Positions 25,247 to 36,461 of a stretch of 51,462 nucleotides of DNA are shown in pieces. The translations under genes and the position numbers were made by a program. Every line of letters begins with the position of its first letter. Position 1 is the stretch's first letter. The stretch covers positions 1 to 51,462 of the forward strand of contig CAUJDN010000032.1 of NCBI GenBank assembly GCA_963169195.1, written 5' to 3'. Under the pieces are notes generated by a model, which ran no database searches, was not told the DNA's origin, and worked only from the letters and a program-made list of their open reading frames with translations. The DNA comes from Acidobacteriota bacterium (GTDB lineage Bacteria; Acidobacteriota; Vicinamibacteria; Vicinamibacterales; UBA2999).

Positions 25247-26715
25247 AACTGACGTCGTTCGAAGAGTTCGTCGATCTGGCCAAGCGCGGCACCTTCGTGC
25301 CGGTCTGCAAGGAGATCGTGGCCGACCTGCTGACGCCCGTCTCCGCCTTCCTCAAGGTGGCCGAGCATTCCGACTACGCCTTCCTGCTCGAGAGCGTCGA
25401 GGGTGGCGAGCACGTCGGGCGGTACTCGTTCCTGGGCAAGGATCCGTTCCTTATCCTCCGCGGCCGCGACGACCGGGCCACCATCGAGCAGGCGGGCACC
25501 CAAACGACGACCGAGACGCCCTTCGTCGAGACGCTGCGCTCGCTGATGAACGGCTTCCAGGCGCCGTTCGTCCCCGGCCTGCCGCGCTTCACCGGTGGCG
25601 CGGTCGGCTACTTCGGGTACGACACCGCCGAGTGGTTCGAGCCGGCGGTGGCGCCGGCGGAGACCGCGCCCGCCGGCACCGACCAGGCGGGGTTCATGCT
25701 CTTCGACACGGTGCTGGCGTTCGATCACGTCCAGCACCGCATCCTGCTCATCGCCAACGCGCGGATCACGGGCGACGAGGATCTGCGGGCGCTCTACCAG
25801 TTCGCGTGCACGAAGATCGAGTTCCTCGAGCGCGAGCTGGAGCGCGCGCTGTCGCTCCCGAGACGCGCGGACGCACCGCCGCTCCGCTTCGAATCGAACA
25901 TCACGCAGGAGGCCTTCGAGGGCATGGTCCGCGCGGCCAAGGAGCACATCGCCGCCGGCGACATCTACCAGGTGGTGCTCTCGCAGCGTTTCGAGGCCGA
26001 GGTCGGCGCGGACGCCTTCACCGTGTACCGCGCGCTCCGGCACGTGAACCCGTCGCCCTACATGTTCTTCATCCGCATGGGCGGCCGCTCGATTGTCGGC
26101 TCGTCCCCGGAGATGCTCGTGCGCGTGGAGGGGCGCCACGCGGTGACGCACCCCATCGCCGGGACGCGCCCGCGCGGCCGGTCGGACGAGGAGGACCGCC
26201 GGCTGGCCGAGGAGCTCAAGCGCAACGAGAAGGAAAGGGCCGAGCACGTGATGCTCGTGGACCTCGGGCGCAACGACCTGGGGCGCGTGTGTGACTACGG
26301 CACCGTGCGCGTGCCCACCTTCATGACGCTGGAGCGGTACTCGCACGTCATGCACCTGGTCTCGGTCGTGGAAGGCACCCTGGCCGAGGGGTCGGATCGC
26401 CTCGACGCGCTCGTGTCCTGCTTCCCGGCCGGCACCGTGTCGGGCGCGCCGAAGGTGCGCGCCATGCAGATCATCAACGCGCTCGAGCCATCCCGCCGGG
26501 GGCTCTACGCCGGCGCGGTGGGATATCTCGACTTCGCCGGCAACCTGGATTTCTGCATCGCCATCCGCACCGTCATCCTCGAGGAGGGTCGCGCCCGCGT
26601 CCAGGCGGGGGCGGGCATCGTGGCCGACTCGAACCCGACGGCGGAGTACGAGGAGACGCGCGACAAGGCCCGCGCGATGATCCGCGCGCTCGAACTGGCG
26701 CAGGCCGGGCTCTGA
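25243..26715 (+). CDS. trpE: anthranilate synthase component I
   Basis: 490 aa. It makes anthranilate from chorismate using ammonia from TrpG. The N-terminal domain has the feedback-binding LLESVEGGEHVGRYSF, so tryptophan inhibition is expected. The C-terminal chorismate-binding domain has IAGTRPRGRSDEEDRRL, GRNDLGRV and PAGTVSGAPKVRAM, and all active-site blocks look intact. The ATG at 25243 overlaps the aroDE stop. trpG follows after 13 nt. Confidence 0.95.
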   Translation: MKLTSFEEFVDLAKRGTFVPVCKEIVADLLTPVSAFLKVAEHSDYAFLLESVEGGEHVGRYSFLGKDPFLILRGRDDRATIEQAGTQTTTETPFVETLRSLMNGFQAPFVPGLPRFTGGAVGYFGYDTAEWFEPAVAPAETAPAGTDQAGFMLFDTVLAFDHVQHRILLIANARITGDEDLRALYQFACTKIEFLERELERALSLPRRADAPPLRFESNITQEAFEGMVRAAKEHIAAGDIYQVVLSQRFEAEVGADAFTVYRALRHVNPSPYMFFIRMGGRSIVGSSPEMLVRVEGRHAVTHPIAGTRPRGRSDEEDRRLAEELKRNEKERAEHVMLVDLGRNDLGRVCDYGTVRVPTFMTLERYSHVMHLVSVVEGTLAEGSDRLDALVSCFPAGTVSGAPKVRAMQIINALEPSRRGLYAGAVGYLDFAGNLDFCIAIRTVILEEGRARVQAGAGIVADSNPTAEYEETRDKARAMIRALELAQAGL

Positions 26716-26728
26716 GGGTGCGGCCGCC

Positions 26729-27295
<567 letters not shown>

Positions 27296-27298
27296 GCC

Positions 27299-28327
27299 AT
27301 GTTCACCGAACTCATCGAGCGGCTGCGGCGTCACGAGGACCTCACCGAGGCCCAGGCCTCGGCGGCCATGCACCTCATCATGCGTGGAGAGGCGGCACCG
27401 GCCCAGATTGCCGGCTTGCTGGTCGGCCTGGCGATGAAGGGCGAGCGGCCTGCGGAGCTCGTGGGGCTGGCGTCCACGATGCGCGAGCATGCCGTCCCCC
27501 TGCCGCGCCGCGCCGGGCCCGTGTTCGACACGTGCGGCACCGGTGGCGATCGCTCCGGCACGTTCAACATCTCGACGGCGGCGGCCCTCGTGGTGGCGTC
27601 CTGCGGCGTGCGCGTGGCCAAGCACGGGAACCGCTCGGTCTCGAGCCTCTGCGGCAGCGCGGACGTGCTCCAGGCGCTTGGCGTCGAGGTGCAGATGTCG
27701 CCGGAGGGCGCCGCGCGGGCGCTCGACGAGGCCGGCATCGGTTTCCTCTTCGCGCCGACGTTTCACCCGGCCATGCGCCACGCGGCGCAGGCGCGCCGCG
27801 ACCTCGGGATCCGCACGGCCTTCAACCTGCTGGGCCCGCTGACCAACCCGGCGCGCCCGGCGCGGCAGGTCGTCGGCGTGCCGCGGCCGGAACTCACCGA
27901 GCTGCTCGCCCGCACGCTGCTCGCCCTCGGCGCCGAGCGGGCGTGGGTCGTGCACGGCGCGGACGGCCTCGACGAGCTGTCCACCACCGGTCACACCAAG
28001 GTATCGGAGGTTCGCGGGGGCGCCGTCCACACGTTCTACGTGCACCCCGCGGACTTCGGCCTTCCGAAGGCCGCTGCCGGCGCGCTCGCGGGCGGCGATG
28101 CCGCGACCAACGCGGGCATCATCCGGCGGGTGCTGGCGGGCGAGGCGGGCCCCGCGCGCGACGTCGTGCTGCTGAACGCCGGCGCGGCCCTCATGCTGGC
28201 GGGAGAAGCCGACTCGGTGCGCGAGGGCATCGCGCGAGCCGCCGACGCCCTCGATGCCGGCCGTGCCGGCCGCACGCTCGAACGGCTGGCCGCCGCCTCA
28301 CGCGAGACGCGGGAGGGCGGCGCATGA
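27299..28327 (+). CDS. trpD: anthranilate phosphoribosyltransferase
   Basis: 342 aa. It transfers phosphoribose from PRPP to anthranilate. The PRPP-binding glycine loop DTCGTGGDRSGTFNIST and KHGNRSVSS are intact, as is GIGFLFAPTFHPAMRH for substrate binding, and NLLGPLTNPARP follows. The length is normal. The stop overlaps trpC by 4 nt (ATGA). Confidence 0.95.
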   Translation: MFTELIERLRRHEDLTEAQASAAMHLIMRGEAAPAQIAGLLVGLAMKGERPAELVGLASTMREHAVPLPRRAGPVFDTCGTGGDRSGTFNISTAAALVVASCGVRVAKHGNRSVSSLCGSADVLQALGVEVQMSPEGAARALDEAGIGFLFAPTFHPAMRHAAQARRDLGIRTAFNLLGPLTNPARPARQVVGVPRPELTELLARTLLALGAERAWVVHGADGLDELSTTGHTKVSEVRGGAVHTFYVHPADFGLPKAAAGALAGGDAATNAGIIRRVLAGEAGPARDVVLLNAGAALMLAGEADSVREGIARAADALDAGRAGRTLERLAAASRETREGGA

Positions 28328-29133
28328 CCAGCACCGTGCCATCCGACCTGCTGCTGGCCATCGTCGCAGCCACCCGCGTGCGGGTGGCGAACGCGCGGGC
28401 GACGGAGGCGGAACCAGCGCTGGAAGAGCGCGCGCGCAAGGCCGCCCCGCGCGGACAGGTGTTTCGGGACGCGCTGGCGGCCGCCGGCCGGGTGAGGGTC
28501 ATCGCAGAATGCAAGCGCAGGTCGCCCTCGCGTGGTGTGCTGCGGGCGGCATACGATCCGGTGGCCATCGCAACCGGCTACGCCGCCGCCGGCGCCGCGG
28601 CCCTCTCCATCCTCACCGAGCCGATGTTCTTCGACGGCTCGCTCGACCATCTCGCCCGCGTCCGGCAGGCGGTGAGCATCCCGGTGCTGCGCAAGGACTT
28701 CATCGTCGAGCGCTACCAGCTGCTCGAGGCGGCCGCCGCCGGGGCCGATGCCGTGCTGCTGATCGTCGCGGCGCTCACCGACGAGGAGCTGACCGATCTG
28801 GTGCGCGAGGCGGAGTCCCTCGGCCTGGCCACGCTCGTGGAAGTGCACACCGGCGAAGAGCTCGATCGCGCCCTCGCCGCAGGCGCGACCGTCGTCGGCG
28901 TGAACAACCGCAACCTGCGAACGCTGGACGTCGACGTCGAGCTGTCGGCGCGCCTGGCGGGCCGGCTGCCGCCATCGGTGATGGCCGTCAGCGAAAGTGG
29001 GCTCAGGTCCGCGGCCGACATCGCGCGACTGGGCGGGCTCGGCTACCGCGCGTTCCTGGTGGGCGAGCGGTTCATGACGACACCCGACCCGGGGGCCGCG
29101 CTGGCGAGCCTGCTGGCGGAGGCACGCCGGTGA
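28324..29133 (+). CDS. trpC: indole-3-glycerol-phosphate synthase
   Basis: 269 aa TIM barrel. It closes the indole ring from CdRP. Family marks are [13 protein letters not shown] with the catalytic Lys, [38 protein letters not shown] and VSESGL. It is separate from trpF, unlike the enterobacterial fusion. Both ends overlap neighbouring genes by 4 nt. Confidence 0.95.
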   Translation: MTSTVPSDLLLAIVAATRVRVANARATEAEPALEERARKAAPRGQVFRDALAAAGRVRVIAECKRRSPSRGVLRAAYDPVAIATGYAAAGAAALSILTEPMFFDGSLDHLARVRQAVSIPVLRKDFIVERYQLLEAAAAGADAVLLIVAALTDEELTDLVREAESLGLATLVEVHTGEELDRALAAGATVVGVNNRNLRTLDVDVELSARLAGRLPPSVMAVSESGLRSAADIARLGGLGYRAFLVGERFMTTPDPGAALASLLAEARR

Positions 29134-29729
29134 GGATCAAGGTGTGCGGCATCACGCGCGCGGAGGACGCGCAGCGGGCGGCGGAGCTGGGCGTGGACGC
29201 GCTGGGGTTCGTCTTGTGGCCGCACAGCCCGCGTGCGATCGCGCTCGAGGCGGCACGCGCCATCGTCGGGGGCCTGCCCCCGTTCGTCACGGCGGTGGGG
29301 GTGTTCGTGGATCCCACGACCGAGGACATCGCCCGCGCCAGGGACGCGGGGCTCCAGGTCGCGCAAGTGCACGGGCGGGCGCCAGCCGTGCCGCGCGGCA
29401 TGCCACTCCTGCAGGCCGTCCACCTGGCGGCCGACGGCGGAGGCATCGTGCCGGCCGTCCCCGGCGACGCTGCCGTGCTCGTGGACGGGTTCGACCCCGC
29501 GCGGCGCGGGGGGACTGGCCGCACCGTGGACTGGTCGCATGTCGGGAGAATTGCGGCCGGGCGGCCCGTGGTGCTGGCGGGTGGGCTGACCCCAGGCAAC
29601 GTGCGCACGGCCATGGTCCGGGCGCGCCCCTGGGCCGTCGACGTGTCGTCGGGCGTGGAGCGGCGTCCCGGCGTGAAGGATCACGACAAGCTGGCGGCCT
29701 TCGTAGCCGCCGTGAGAGCAGAGGCATGA
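29130..29729 (+). CDS. trpF: phosphoribosylanthranilate isomerase
   Basis: 199 aa TIM barrel. It isomerises PRA to CdRP. The catalytic Cys lies in KVCGIT near the N-terminus and the acid in [29 protein letters not shown] and VDVSSGVE complete the phosphate site. The start is GTG 29130, overlapping the trpC stop as GTGA; the trpB ATG likewise overlaps its own stop. Confidence 0.95.
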   Translation: MRIKVCGITRAEDAQRAAELGVDALGFVLWPHSPRAIALEAARAIVGGLPPFVTAVGVFVDPTTEDIARARDAGLQVAQVHGRAPAVPRGMPLLQAVHLAADGGGIVPAVPGDAAVLVDGFDPARRGGTGRTVDWSHVGRIAAGRPVVLAGGLTPGNVRTAMVRARPWAVDVSSGVERRPGVKDHDKLAAFVAAVRAEA

Positions 29730-30946
29730 GCACGAACTGGTTTGGCCGCCGCGACCCCGACAGCCGGGGCTACTTCGGCGAGTTCGGCGGCCGCTTCGTC
29801 CCCGAGACACTCGTCGCCCCCATCGACGCCCTGGAGCGCGAGTACATGGACGCCCGGCGCGACGCGGCCTTTGGCGCGGACCTGGACCGGTTGCTGCGCC
29901 ACTACGTCGGCCGGCCCACGCCGCTCTGGGAGGCCGCGCGCCTCGGGGCGTCCTGCGGCGCGCGCGTGTTCCTGAAGCGGGAGGACCTCACCCATACCGG
30001 CGCGCACAAGATCAACAACGCGCTCGGTCAGGCGCTCCTCGCGAAGCGGATGGGGAAGACCCGCATCGTCGCGGAAACCGGCGCCGGGCAGCACGGCGTG
30101 GCCAGTGCCACCGCCTGCGCGCTGCTGGGGCTCGAATGCGTCGTCTACATGGGAAGCGAGGACATGCGGCGGCAGGCGCTCAATGTCTTCCGCATGCGGC
30201 TGCTGGGCGCGCGCGTCGAGGGTGTGGACTCGGGCAGCCGGACGCTCAAGGATGCCATCAACGAGGCCATGCGCGACTGGGTGGCGCGGCCCGACGACAC
30301 GCACTACCTGCTCGGGTCGGCGCTCGGGCCCCATCCCTACCCGCTCATGGTGCGCGAGTTCCAGTCCGTCATCGGCCGGGAGGCCCGGCAGCAGTGCGTC
30401 GAGCAGGCAGGCCGGCTGCCGGACGCCGTGATCGCCTGCGTGGGCGGCGGGAGCAATGCCATCGGCATCTTCGACGCGTTCATCGACGACCCGTCGGTGC
30501 GCCTGATTGGCGTGGAAGCGGGAGGCGAGGCCATCACACCGGGACGCCACGCCGCACGCTTCGCCGGCGGGGCGGCAGGCATCCTGCAGGGTACGCGCAC
30601 GCGCGTGCTGCAGGACGCCAACGGCAACATCGAACCGACGCACTCGATATCGGCTGGCCTGGACTACGCCGCCGTCGGCCCCGAGCACGCCTACCTGGCA
30701 TCCACGGGGCGCGCAGAGTACCACTACGCGACCGACGTCGATGCGCTGCGGGGCTTCCAGGAGCTGGCACGGCTCGAAGGCATCATCCCGGCGCTCGAAA
30801 GCGCCCATGCCATCGCGTACGTGAGAAGGGCCGCGGAGCAGTGGGCTCCGGGCGCGGTGCTCCTGGTGAACCTGTCCGGCCGCGGCGACAAGGACGTGCA
30901 GACGGTGGAAGGACTGCTGCAGGAGGCGGATCGTGTCGCGAATTGA
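29726..30946 (+). CDS. trpB: tryptophan synthase beta subunit
   Basis: 406 aa, PLP-dependent, condensing indole with serine. The PLP lysine is Lys95 in [23 protein letters not shown], the PLP-phosphate loop GGGSNAIG, and NLSGRGDKD are intact. It opens [16 protein letters not shown] like standard TrpB1. It overlaps trpF by 4 nt and trpA by 14 nt, consistent with coupled production of the alpha2-beta2 complex. Confidence 0.96.
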   Translation: MSTNWFGRRDPDSRGYFGEFGGRFVPETLVAPIDALEREYMDARRDAAFGADLDRLLRHYVGRPTPLWEAARLGASCGARVFLKREDLTHTGAHKINNALGQALLAKRMGKTRIVAETGAGQHGVASATACALLGLECVVYMGSEDMRRQALNVFRMRLLGARVEGVDSGSRTLKDAINEAMRDWVARPDDTHYLLGSALGPHPYPLMVREFQSVIGREARQQCVEQAGRLPDAVIACVGGGSNAIGIFDAFIDDPSVRLIGVEAGGEAITPGRHAARFAGGAAGILQGTRTRVLQDANGNIEPTHSISAGLDYAAVGPEHAYLASTGRAEYHYATDVDALRGFQELARLEGIIPALESAHAIAYVRRAAEQWAPGAVLLVNLSGRGDKDVQTVEGLLQEADRVAN

Positions 30947-31718
30947 CGATGCCTTCCGCCGGATGCGGGCCGAGAGGCGGACCGGCCTGGTCACCTACGT
31001 GACGGCCGGGGACCCCAGCCTGGCGAGGACGGCGGACATCCTGAGGCAGATCGACGCCGCCGGGGCCGACGTGCTGGAGGTCGGGGTGCCGTTCTCCGAT
31101 CCGCTGGCCGACGGGCCGGTGATCCAGCGGGCCACCGAGCGCGCCCTTGCGGGCGGCGCCACGCTTGCCGGGGTGCTGGACATGCTGGCGGGCGTCCGGA
31201 AGGATCTCCATGCACCGATCGTCGTCTTCAGCTACGCCAATCCGATACTCCGGATGGGCCTGGACGCGTTCGTCGCGCGGGCCCGGGGGGCGGGGGTGGA
31301 CGGGGTGCTCACCCTGGACGTGCCGCCCGAGGAGTCGGGCGAGTGGCGCGGCCGTTTCCAGGCCGCCGGGATTGATACAATTTTTCTGTTGAGCCCGACC
31401 ACCACCGTGGAGCGCATCAGGCGGGCGGCGACGCTCGGGAGCGGGTTCCTGTACGGGATTTCCCGGCTGGGCGTGACCGGGGCCCGGGACACGGTCGCCG
31501 ACTCGGCCGAAGCCCTGGCAACGCGCGTGCGCCGGGAAACCGCGATGCCACTCGCGCTCGGCTTCGGCGTGTCGCGGCCCGAGCACGTGCGAGCCATCGG
31601 GCAGTGGGCCGATGCCGCCGTCGTGGGGAGCGCGCTGGTCAACGTGATCGCCGAGCACGGCGCAAAGGCTGGCCTGCTCGACGAGGTGGAGCGGTACGTC
31701 CGATGGCTCCGGAGCTGA
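30933..31718 (+). CDS. trpA: tryptophan synthase alpha subunit
   Basis: 261 aa TIM barrel cleaving indole-3-glycerol phosphate. The catalytic acids Glu49 ([15 protein letters not shown]) and Asp60 fall at the same positions as in the E. coli enzyme. The start is GTG 30933, inside the end of trpB with a 14-nt overlap. Its own end overlaps the chorismate mutase gene by 16 nt. Confidence 0.95.
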   Translation: MSRIDDAFRRMRAERRTGLVTYVTAGDPSLARTADILRQIDAAGADVLEVGVPFSDPLADGPVIQRATERALAGGATLAGVLDMLAGVRKDLHAPIVVFSYANPILRMGLDAFVARARGAGVDGVLTLDVPPEESGEWRGRFQAAGIDTIFLLSPTTTVERIRRAATLGSGFLYGISRLGVTGARDTVADSAEALATRVRRETAMPLALGFGVSRPEHVRAIGQWADAAVVGSALVNVIAEHGAKAGLLDEVERYVRWLRS

Positions 31719-32014
31719 GCCTCGAGGCCCTCCGCGACGAGATCGACCGGCTGGACGAGGTGATCGTCCGCCTCCTGGACCGGCGGGCCCGCTGCGCGTA
31801 CGCGGTCGGCCGCGTGAAGCGCGAAAAGGGCATGGCCATCTACGAGCCGTCGCGGGAGGCCACGGTCATGGCGCACGTCAAGGCGGTGAATGCCAGCCTC
31901 GGCGGTCCGCTGACCGACGATGCGATCGTGCGGTTGTACGAACGGGTGATGGACGAGGCGCGGCGGATTCAGCGCCTCGACGGCGAGCGTCAAACGAAGC
32001 AGAGCACAGACTGA
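31703..32014 (+). CDS. aroQ: chorismate mutase, AroQ type
   Basis: 103 aa all-helical chorismate mutase, turning chorismate into prephenate for Tyr and Phe. The pattern LRDEIDRLDEVIVRLLDRRARCAYAVGRVKREKG and YEPSREATV is the AroQ fold, with the active-site Arg and Lys residues in place. It is not fused to a dehydratase or dehydrogenase. It sits at the Trp/Tyr branch point inside the operon, overlapping trpA by 16 nt. Confidence 0.9.
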   Translation: MAPELSLEALRDEIDRLDEVIVRLLDRRARCAYAVGRVKREKGMAIYEPSREATVMAHVKAVNASLGGPLTDDAIVRLYERVMDEARRIQRLDGERQTKQSTD

Positions 32015-32023
32015 GAGCTGCAT

Positions 32024-33070
32024 ATGGTTGTCGTGATGAAGGAGCGGGTCACTGCCGATCAGGTCGAGCACGTGATCGCCAAGCTGGTCGAGTTCGGGAT
32101 GGACGTCCACCGGTCCACCGGCGCGTCGCGTGTCGTGCTGGGCGTGGTCGGCAGCGGCAAGGTGGACCCGCGGCTCATCGAGATGATGGACGGCGTCCAC
32201 GAGGTGCTGCGCATCACCGAGCCGTACAAGCTCGCCAGCCGTACCTTCAAACCCGAGGACACCGTCATCAGCGTGGGCGACCTGCGCATCGGCGGAGACG
32301 AGGTGATCGTCATGGCCGGCCCGTGCTCGGCCGAGAACGAAGCGCAGGTCAACGCCACGGCGGCGGCGGTGAAGCGCGCCGGCGCGAAGGTCCTGCGTGG
32401 CGGGGCCTTCAAGCCGCGATCGTCGCCGTACAGCTTCCAGGGCCTGGGCGAACAGGGCCTGCGGCTGCTGCGAACCGCGGCCGACGCCCAGGATCTCAGG
32501 CTGGTGACCGAGGTGATGGACATCAGCCAGATCGAGGTCATCGATCGCTATGCGGACATCTTCCAGGTCGGCGCGCGCAACATGCAGAACTTCACGCTGC
32601 TGCGCGAACTGGGACGGGCGCGCAAGCCCGTACTGCTGAAGCGCGGCATCTCGGCCACGATCGAGGAGTGGCTCCTCTCGGCCGAGTACGTGCTGGCGGG
32701 CGGCAACACGGAGGTCATCCTCTGCGAGCGTGGCATTCGGACCTTCGAGACGGCCACCCGCAACACGCTGGACATCTCCGCGATTCCCATCGTGAAGCAG
32801 CTGAGCCACCTGCCGGTGTTCGTGGACCCGAGCCACGGCACCGGCCGCCGCGACAAGGTGGCGCCAATGGCGCGCGCGGCAGTGGCCGCGGGCGCCGACG
32901 GCCTGCTCATCGAGGTGCACTGCGATCCGGATCACGCGATGAGCGACGGCGCGCAGTCGCTCTTTCCGGGGCAGTTCGATCGGCTGATGGCGGAGCTGCG
33001 GATCATCGCGCCCGCCATCGGGCGCAGCATCTGCCTGGAGCCGGTGGCACGGCGGGGGTGGGCACGATAG
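32024..33070 (+). CDS. aroF: 3-deoxy-7-phosphoheptulonate (DAHP) synthase, class I-beta
   Basis: 348 aa. It makes DAHP from PEP and erythrose 4-phosphate, the first shikimate step. The N-terminal ~70 residues form a ferredoxin-like regulatory domain ([20 protein letters not shown]), as in Thermotoga-type enzymes. The barrel follows with [30 protein letters not shown], the [12 protein letters not shown] metal/PEP region and [12 protein letters not shown]. Feedback control through the extra domain is known in this subfamily, but the effector here is not visible. The stop is 14 nt before the TTCGAA repeat array. Confidence 0.93.
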   Translation: MVVVMKERVTADQVEHVIAKLVEFGMDVHRSTGASRVVLGVVGSGKVDPRLIEMMDGVHEVLRITEPYKLASRTFKPEDTVISVGDLRIGGDEVIVMAGPCSAENEAQVNATAAAVKRAGAKVLRGGAFKPRSSPYSFQGLGEQGLRLLRTAADAQDLRLVTEVMDISQIEVIDRYADIFQVGARNMQNFTLLRELGRARKPVLLKRGISATIEEWLLSAEYVLAGGNTEVILCERGIRTFETATRNTLDISAIPIVKQLSHLPVFVDPSHGTGRRDKVAPMARAAVAAGADGLLIEVHCDPDHAMSDGAQSLFPGQFDRLMAELRIIAPAIGRSICLEPVARRGWAR

Positions 33071-33084
33071 GGGCGCACGAAGGG

Positions 33085-33256
33085 TTCGAAGCACGGGGGT
33101 GCGAAGCACAGGGGTGCGAAGCACAGGGGTTCGAAGCACGAAGGGTTCGAAGCACGGGGGTGCGAAGCACGGGGGTTCGAAGCACAGGGGTTCGAAGCAC
33201 GAAGGGTTCGAAGCACGGGGGTTCGAAGCACGAAGGGTTCGAAGCACAGGGGTTCG
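33085..33256 (+). repeat. tandem TTCGAAGCAC repeat array inside the aromatic operon
   Basis: Eleven full units and a partial twelfth. Eight units are 15 nt (T-T/G-CGAAGCAC-G/A-G-GGG) and three are 16 nt (TTCGAAGCACGAAGGG). All lie in the same orientation, with no unique spacers. The twelfth unit, TTCGATGAG, holds the tyrA start codon (33257). The AGGGG of the eleventh unit sits where the tyrA ribosome site should be. The unit matches the arrays at 1-236. Some reading frames cross it without stops, but with a repetitive, shifting peptide that I do not consider a protein. Confidence 0.92.
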
Positions 33257-34039
33257 ATGAGCGAGCGGCTGGCGATTGTTGGGGACGGGCTCATTGGGCG
33301 ATCCGTGCGCCTGGCGTACACGCGGCGGGTTCCGGGCGCGGAGGTGGCGAGCTTCGACCGCGGAGACGACCTTGCGGGGCTGGCGGAGGCCACGACCGTG
33401 GTGCTCGCGGCGCCGGTGGACGTCCTCCTCGACCTGGTTCCTCGCCTGGCCACGCTGGCCCCCGCAGCCGCTCTCATCACCGACACGGGCAGCACCAAGC
33501 ACGCCATCGCCGCCGCGGCCCGGCAGGCGGGCCTCACGCGGTTCGTGCCCGGCCATCCCATGGCCGGAGGCACCCGCAGCGGCCCGGCAGGCGCGCGCGC
33601 CGATCTCTTCGACGGCCGCCCCTGGTTCCTGGTCACCGGCTCGGCGGACACTGCCGCTGTGGCTCGGGCGCGCGCGCTCGTCTCTCGGCTGGGCGGCGTC
33701 CCGATCGAGATGACCGACGACGGGGAGGCGCACGATCGGCTCGTGGCCGCGATCAGCCACCTCCCCCAGCTCGTGGCGACGACACTGCTCGCGCGCGTGG
33801 GCGAGACGGTGGGAGCCGACGGCCTCCGTCATGGCGGTGCCGGCCTCCGAGACACCACGCGGCTGGCGGCCAGCCAGGCGTCGATGTGGGCGCCCATCCT
33901 CGACACCAACGCCGCCGCCCTCGCGCCGCTGCTGCGCGCGCTCGCGCGCGATCTCGAGGCCACAGCCGACGGGCTCACCGACCGCGCGCACGTGGACGCG
34001 CTCTTCGCACGTGCCCACCGATTCACCTTCGATCCATAA
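33257..34039 (+). CDS. tyrA: prephenate dehydrogenase
   Basis: 260 aa, NAD(P)-dependent, converting prephenate to 4-hydroxyphenylpyruvate for tyrosine. The Rossmann loop is GDGLIGRS (residues 9-16). TDTGSTKHAI, the catalytic His region PGHPMAGGTRSGP, and the second His in ISHLPQLVATTL are present. No ACT regulatory domain is attached, so it is a minimal form. The start codon lies in the last unit of the repeat array. An internal CATAAT-type element near its stop may drive the next genes. Confidence 0.9.
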   Translation: MSERLAIVGDGLIGRSVRLAYTRRVPGAEVASFDRGDDLAGLAEATTVVLAAPVDVLLDLVPRLATLAPAAALITDTGSTKHAIAAAARQAGLTRFVPGHPMAGGTRSGPAGARADLFDGRPWFLVTGSADTAAVARARALVSRLGGVPIEMTDDGEAHDRLVAAISHLPQLVATTLLARVGETVGADGLRHGGAGLRDTTRLAASQASMWAPILDTNAAALAPLLRALARDLEATADGLTDRAHVDALFARAHRFTFDP

Positions 34040-34040
34040 T
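34035..34040 (+). promoter_or_regulatory. -10-like CATAAT before the CoA-transferase gene
   Basis: CATAAT overlaps the tyrA stop and is followed by exactly 6 nt and then the ATG of the CoA-transferase alpha gene. This is the spacing expected if the mRNA began at the start codon. GCGGG in the 6-nt gap could also act as a weak ribosome site for coupled translation from tyrA. Confidence 0.35.
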
Positions 34041-34046
34041 TGCGGG

Positions 34047-34734
34047 ATGAACAAGGTGATCGAGACCGCTGAGGCCGCGGTCGCCGACATCCAGGACGGC
34101 GCCTCGATCATGGTCGGGGGGTTCGGCCTCTCCGGCATCCCCGAGAACCTCCTCGCCGCGCTCCTCAGGCGTGGGGTCCGCAACCTCACCATGATCAGCA
34201 ACAACGCCGGCACGGACGACTTCGGCATCGGCCCGCTGCTGAGGAACCGCCAGGTGCGGAAGATGATCTCGACCTACGTGGGCGAGAACAAGGAGTTCGA
34301 GCGCCAGTTCCTGCAGAAGGAAATCGAGGTCGAGCTCGTCCCCCAGGGCACGTTCTCCGAGCGGATCCGCGCCGGCGGCGCCGGCATCGGAGGGTTCTTC
34401 ACGCCGACCGGTGTGGGCACCCTCATCGCGGAGGGCAAGGAGACGCGCGCGATCGACGGGCGCCAGTACGTCCTCGAGATGCCCCTGAAGGCCGACTTCG
34501 CCTTCGTCAAGGCCTGGAAGGGCGACCACGTGGGCAACCTCGTCTACCGGAAGACCGCCCGCAATTTCAACCCGATGATGGCCACCGCCGCGCGCGTGAC
34601 CATCGCGGAGGTGGAGCACCTGGTGGCGCCAGGCGAGCTCGAGCCGGACGGGGTCCACACGCCCGGCATCTTCGTGAAGCGTATCCTCCAGGGGGCGCGC
34701 TACGAGAAGCGCATCGAGAAACGGACCGTCTCCC

Positions 34735-34742
<8 letters not shown>
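34047..34742 (+). CDS. scoA: 3-oxoacid CoA-transferase subunit A
   Basis: 231 aa, alpha subunit of a family I CoA-transferase (SCOT/AtoD type). It has the signature [20 protein letters not shown] and [14 protein letters not shown], and [19 protein letters not shown]. It moves CoA between succinyl- or acetyl-CoA and a 3-oxoacid such as acetoacetate. It pairs with the next gene, overlapping it by 8 nt. Together with the AtoE-like transporter downstream, it suggests short-chain fatty acid or acetoacetate use. It is unrelated in function to the aromatic genes immediately upstream. Confidence 0.92.
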
Positions 34743-35382
<640 letters not shown>

Positions 35383-35422
35383 CGGAACTTCGCCACGGGA
35401 CGTCACGTCTGTCCAGAGTGAC

Positions 35423-36427
35423 GTGCGCACCCTCATCCTGCTCGCGATCCTCGGTCTCGCCACACCGGGCGCGGCGGCGCAGCCCCTGACGTCCGCGCCA
35501 CTCCCGGCCGGCGACACGCCCCCGGTCACCTACCGCATCACGGGCACGCGGCTCGCCGTCGCGCAGGACGTCCACGTGGACCGCGACGAGGAGGTCACCG
35601 ACGGCGTGGCGGTCGTGGGCGGGTCGGCCCGCATCGACGGCCGCGTCGGGGACGGCATCCTGGTGATCGGCGGTGATCTGCGCCTCGGCCCGACCGCCGA
35701 TATCCGGGGCGACGTCGTCCTGGTGGGCGGCACGCTCATCCGTGACCAGGGGGCCCGGCTCTCGGGCGGCGTCAGCTACGTGTCCTTCGGCGAGTGGTCC
35801 CGGCGAACCGGCCGCTTCGGTTGGTGGCCGCGGGTCGACTTGGCCAACACGGGCCGGTGGCTCGGCCTCGCGGCCACACTGGTCCGCGTGTCCATCCTGG
35901 CCGTGCTGGTACTGGTGGTGCTGCTCGTGGCGCGCGGGCCGGTCGCGCGGGTGGGTCGCGCCGCCGCCGCCGAGCCCCTGCGGGCCGCCATCATCGGCCT
36001 CGCGGCGGAGGTGCTCTTCCTGCCCGTGGTGCTCGTGTTCTCCATCGCGCTGGGCCTCACCATCGTCGGACTGCCGTTCGTCTTCCTGCTGGTGCCGGTC
36101 GCGATCCTGGTGGCACTCGTCGCCCTGCTCCTCGGCTTCACGGCCCTCGCATGCCGCCTGGGCGAGTGGCTCGAGGATCGCCTCGGCTGGCGCCCCCGAA
36201 GCGCCGTCCTGGCGACGGCGCTCGGCATGTTCCTCGTCCTGATGCCGACGCTCCTGGCGCGCCTGCTGGGCGTGGCGCCCGAGCCGCTGAGGCTGGCAGC
36301 CTTTGGCGTGCTCGTCGCCGGCGCCATCGCCGAGTTCCTCATCTGGACCATCGGCCTGGGCGCGACGCTGATGACCGGCTTCGGCCGATGGAACACGACG
36401 CCGCCACCGATCGGGGCTGGCGCGTGA
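35423..36427 (+). CDS. membrane protein with bactofilin-like beta-helix segment
   Basis: 334 aa. A signal peptide is seen (about 1-22). About residues 48-110 form short repeats of the DGVAVVGGSARIDGRVGDGILVIGGDLRLGPTADIRGDVVLVGG kind, resembling bactofilin/polymer-forming cytoskeletal beta-helices. Four to five transmembrane helices follow (about 150-320). This architecture is often annotated as polymer-forming cytoskeletal protein but has no known function. The start is GTG 35423, giving an immediate signal sequence. It lies between the CoA-transferase and the AtoE-type transporter. Confidence 0.72.
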   Translation: MRTLILLAILGLATPGAAAQPLTSAPLPAGDTPPVTYRITGTRLAVAQDVHVDRDEEVTDGVAVVGGSARIDGRVGDGILVIGGDLRLGPTADIRGDVVLVGGTLIRDQGARLSGGVSYVSFGEWSRRTGRFGWWPRVDLANTGRWLGLAATLVRVSILAVLVLVVLLVARGPVARVGRAAAAEPLRAAIIGLAAEVLFLPVVLVFSIALGLTIVGLPFVFLLVPVAILVALVALLLGFTALACRLGEWLEDRLGWRPRSAVLATALGMFLVLMPTLLARLLGVAPEPLRLAAFGVLVAGAIAEFLIWTIGLGATLMTGFGRWNTTPPPIGAGA

Positions 36428-36435
36428 GAGAGTAG

Positions 36436-36455
36436 AGAGAGAGGAGGCTCTCTCT
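36436..36455 (+). promoter_or_regulatory. hairpin around the atoE ribosome-binding site
   Basis: AGAGAGAG (36436-36443) and CTCTCTCT (36448-36455) form a perfect 8-bp stem with loop GAGG. The GGAGG ribosome site of atoE is in the loop and the stem closing pairs, and the ATG follows 6 nt after the stem. The hairpin could hide the ribosome site, for example as a temperature- or RNA-binding-protein-responsive switch. The low-complexity GA/CT sequence may also be incidental. Confidence 0.5.
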
Positions 36456-36461
36456 CTTCCC

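Noticed and set aside
33085..33256. CRISPR array
   Set aside because: Units are contiguous 15-16 nt repeats without unique spacers and no cas genes are present. The arrays at 1-236 and 51155-51462 are rejected for the same reason.
31232..34228. 998-aa minus-strand ORF crossing trpA, DAHP synthase and tyrA
   Set aside because: It runs through the TTCGAA array and three genes with intact motifs; its repeat-derived peptide is an artefact of the array.
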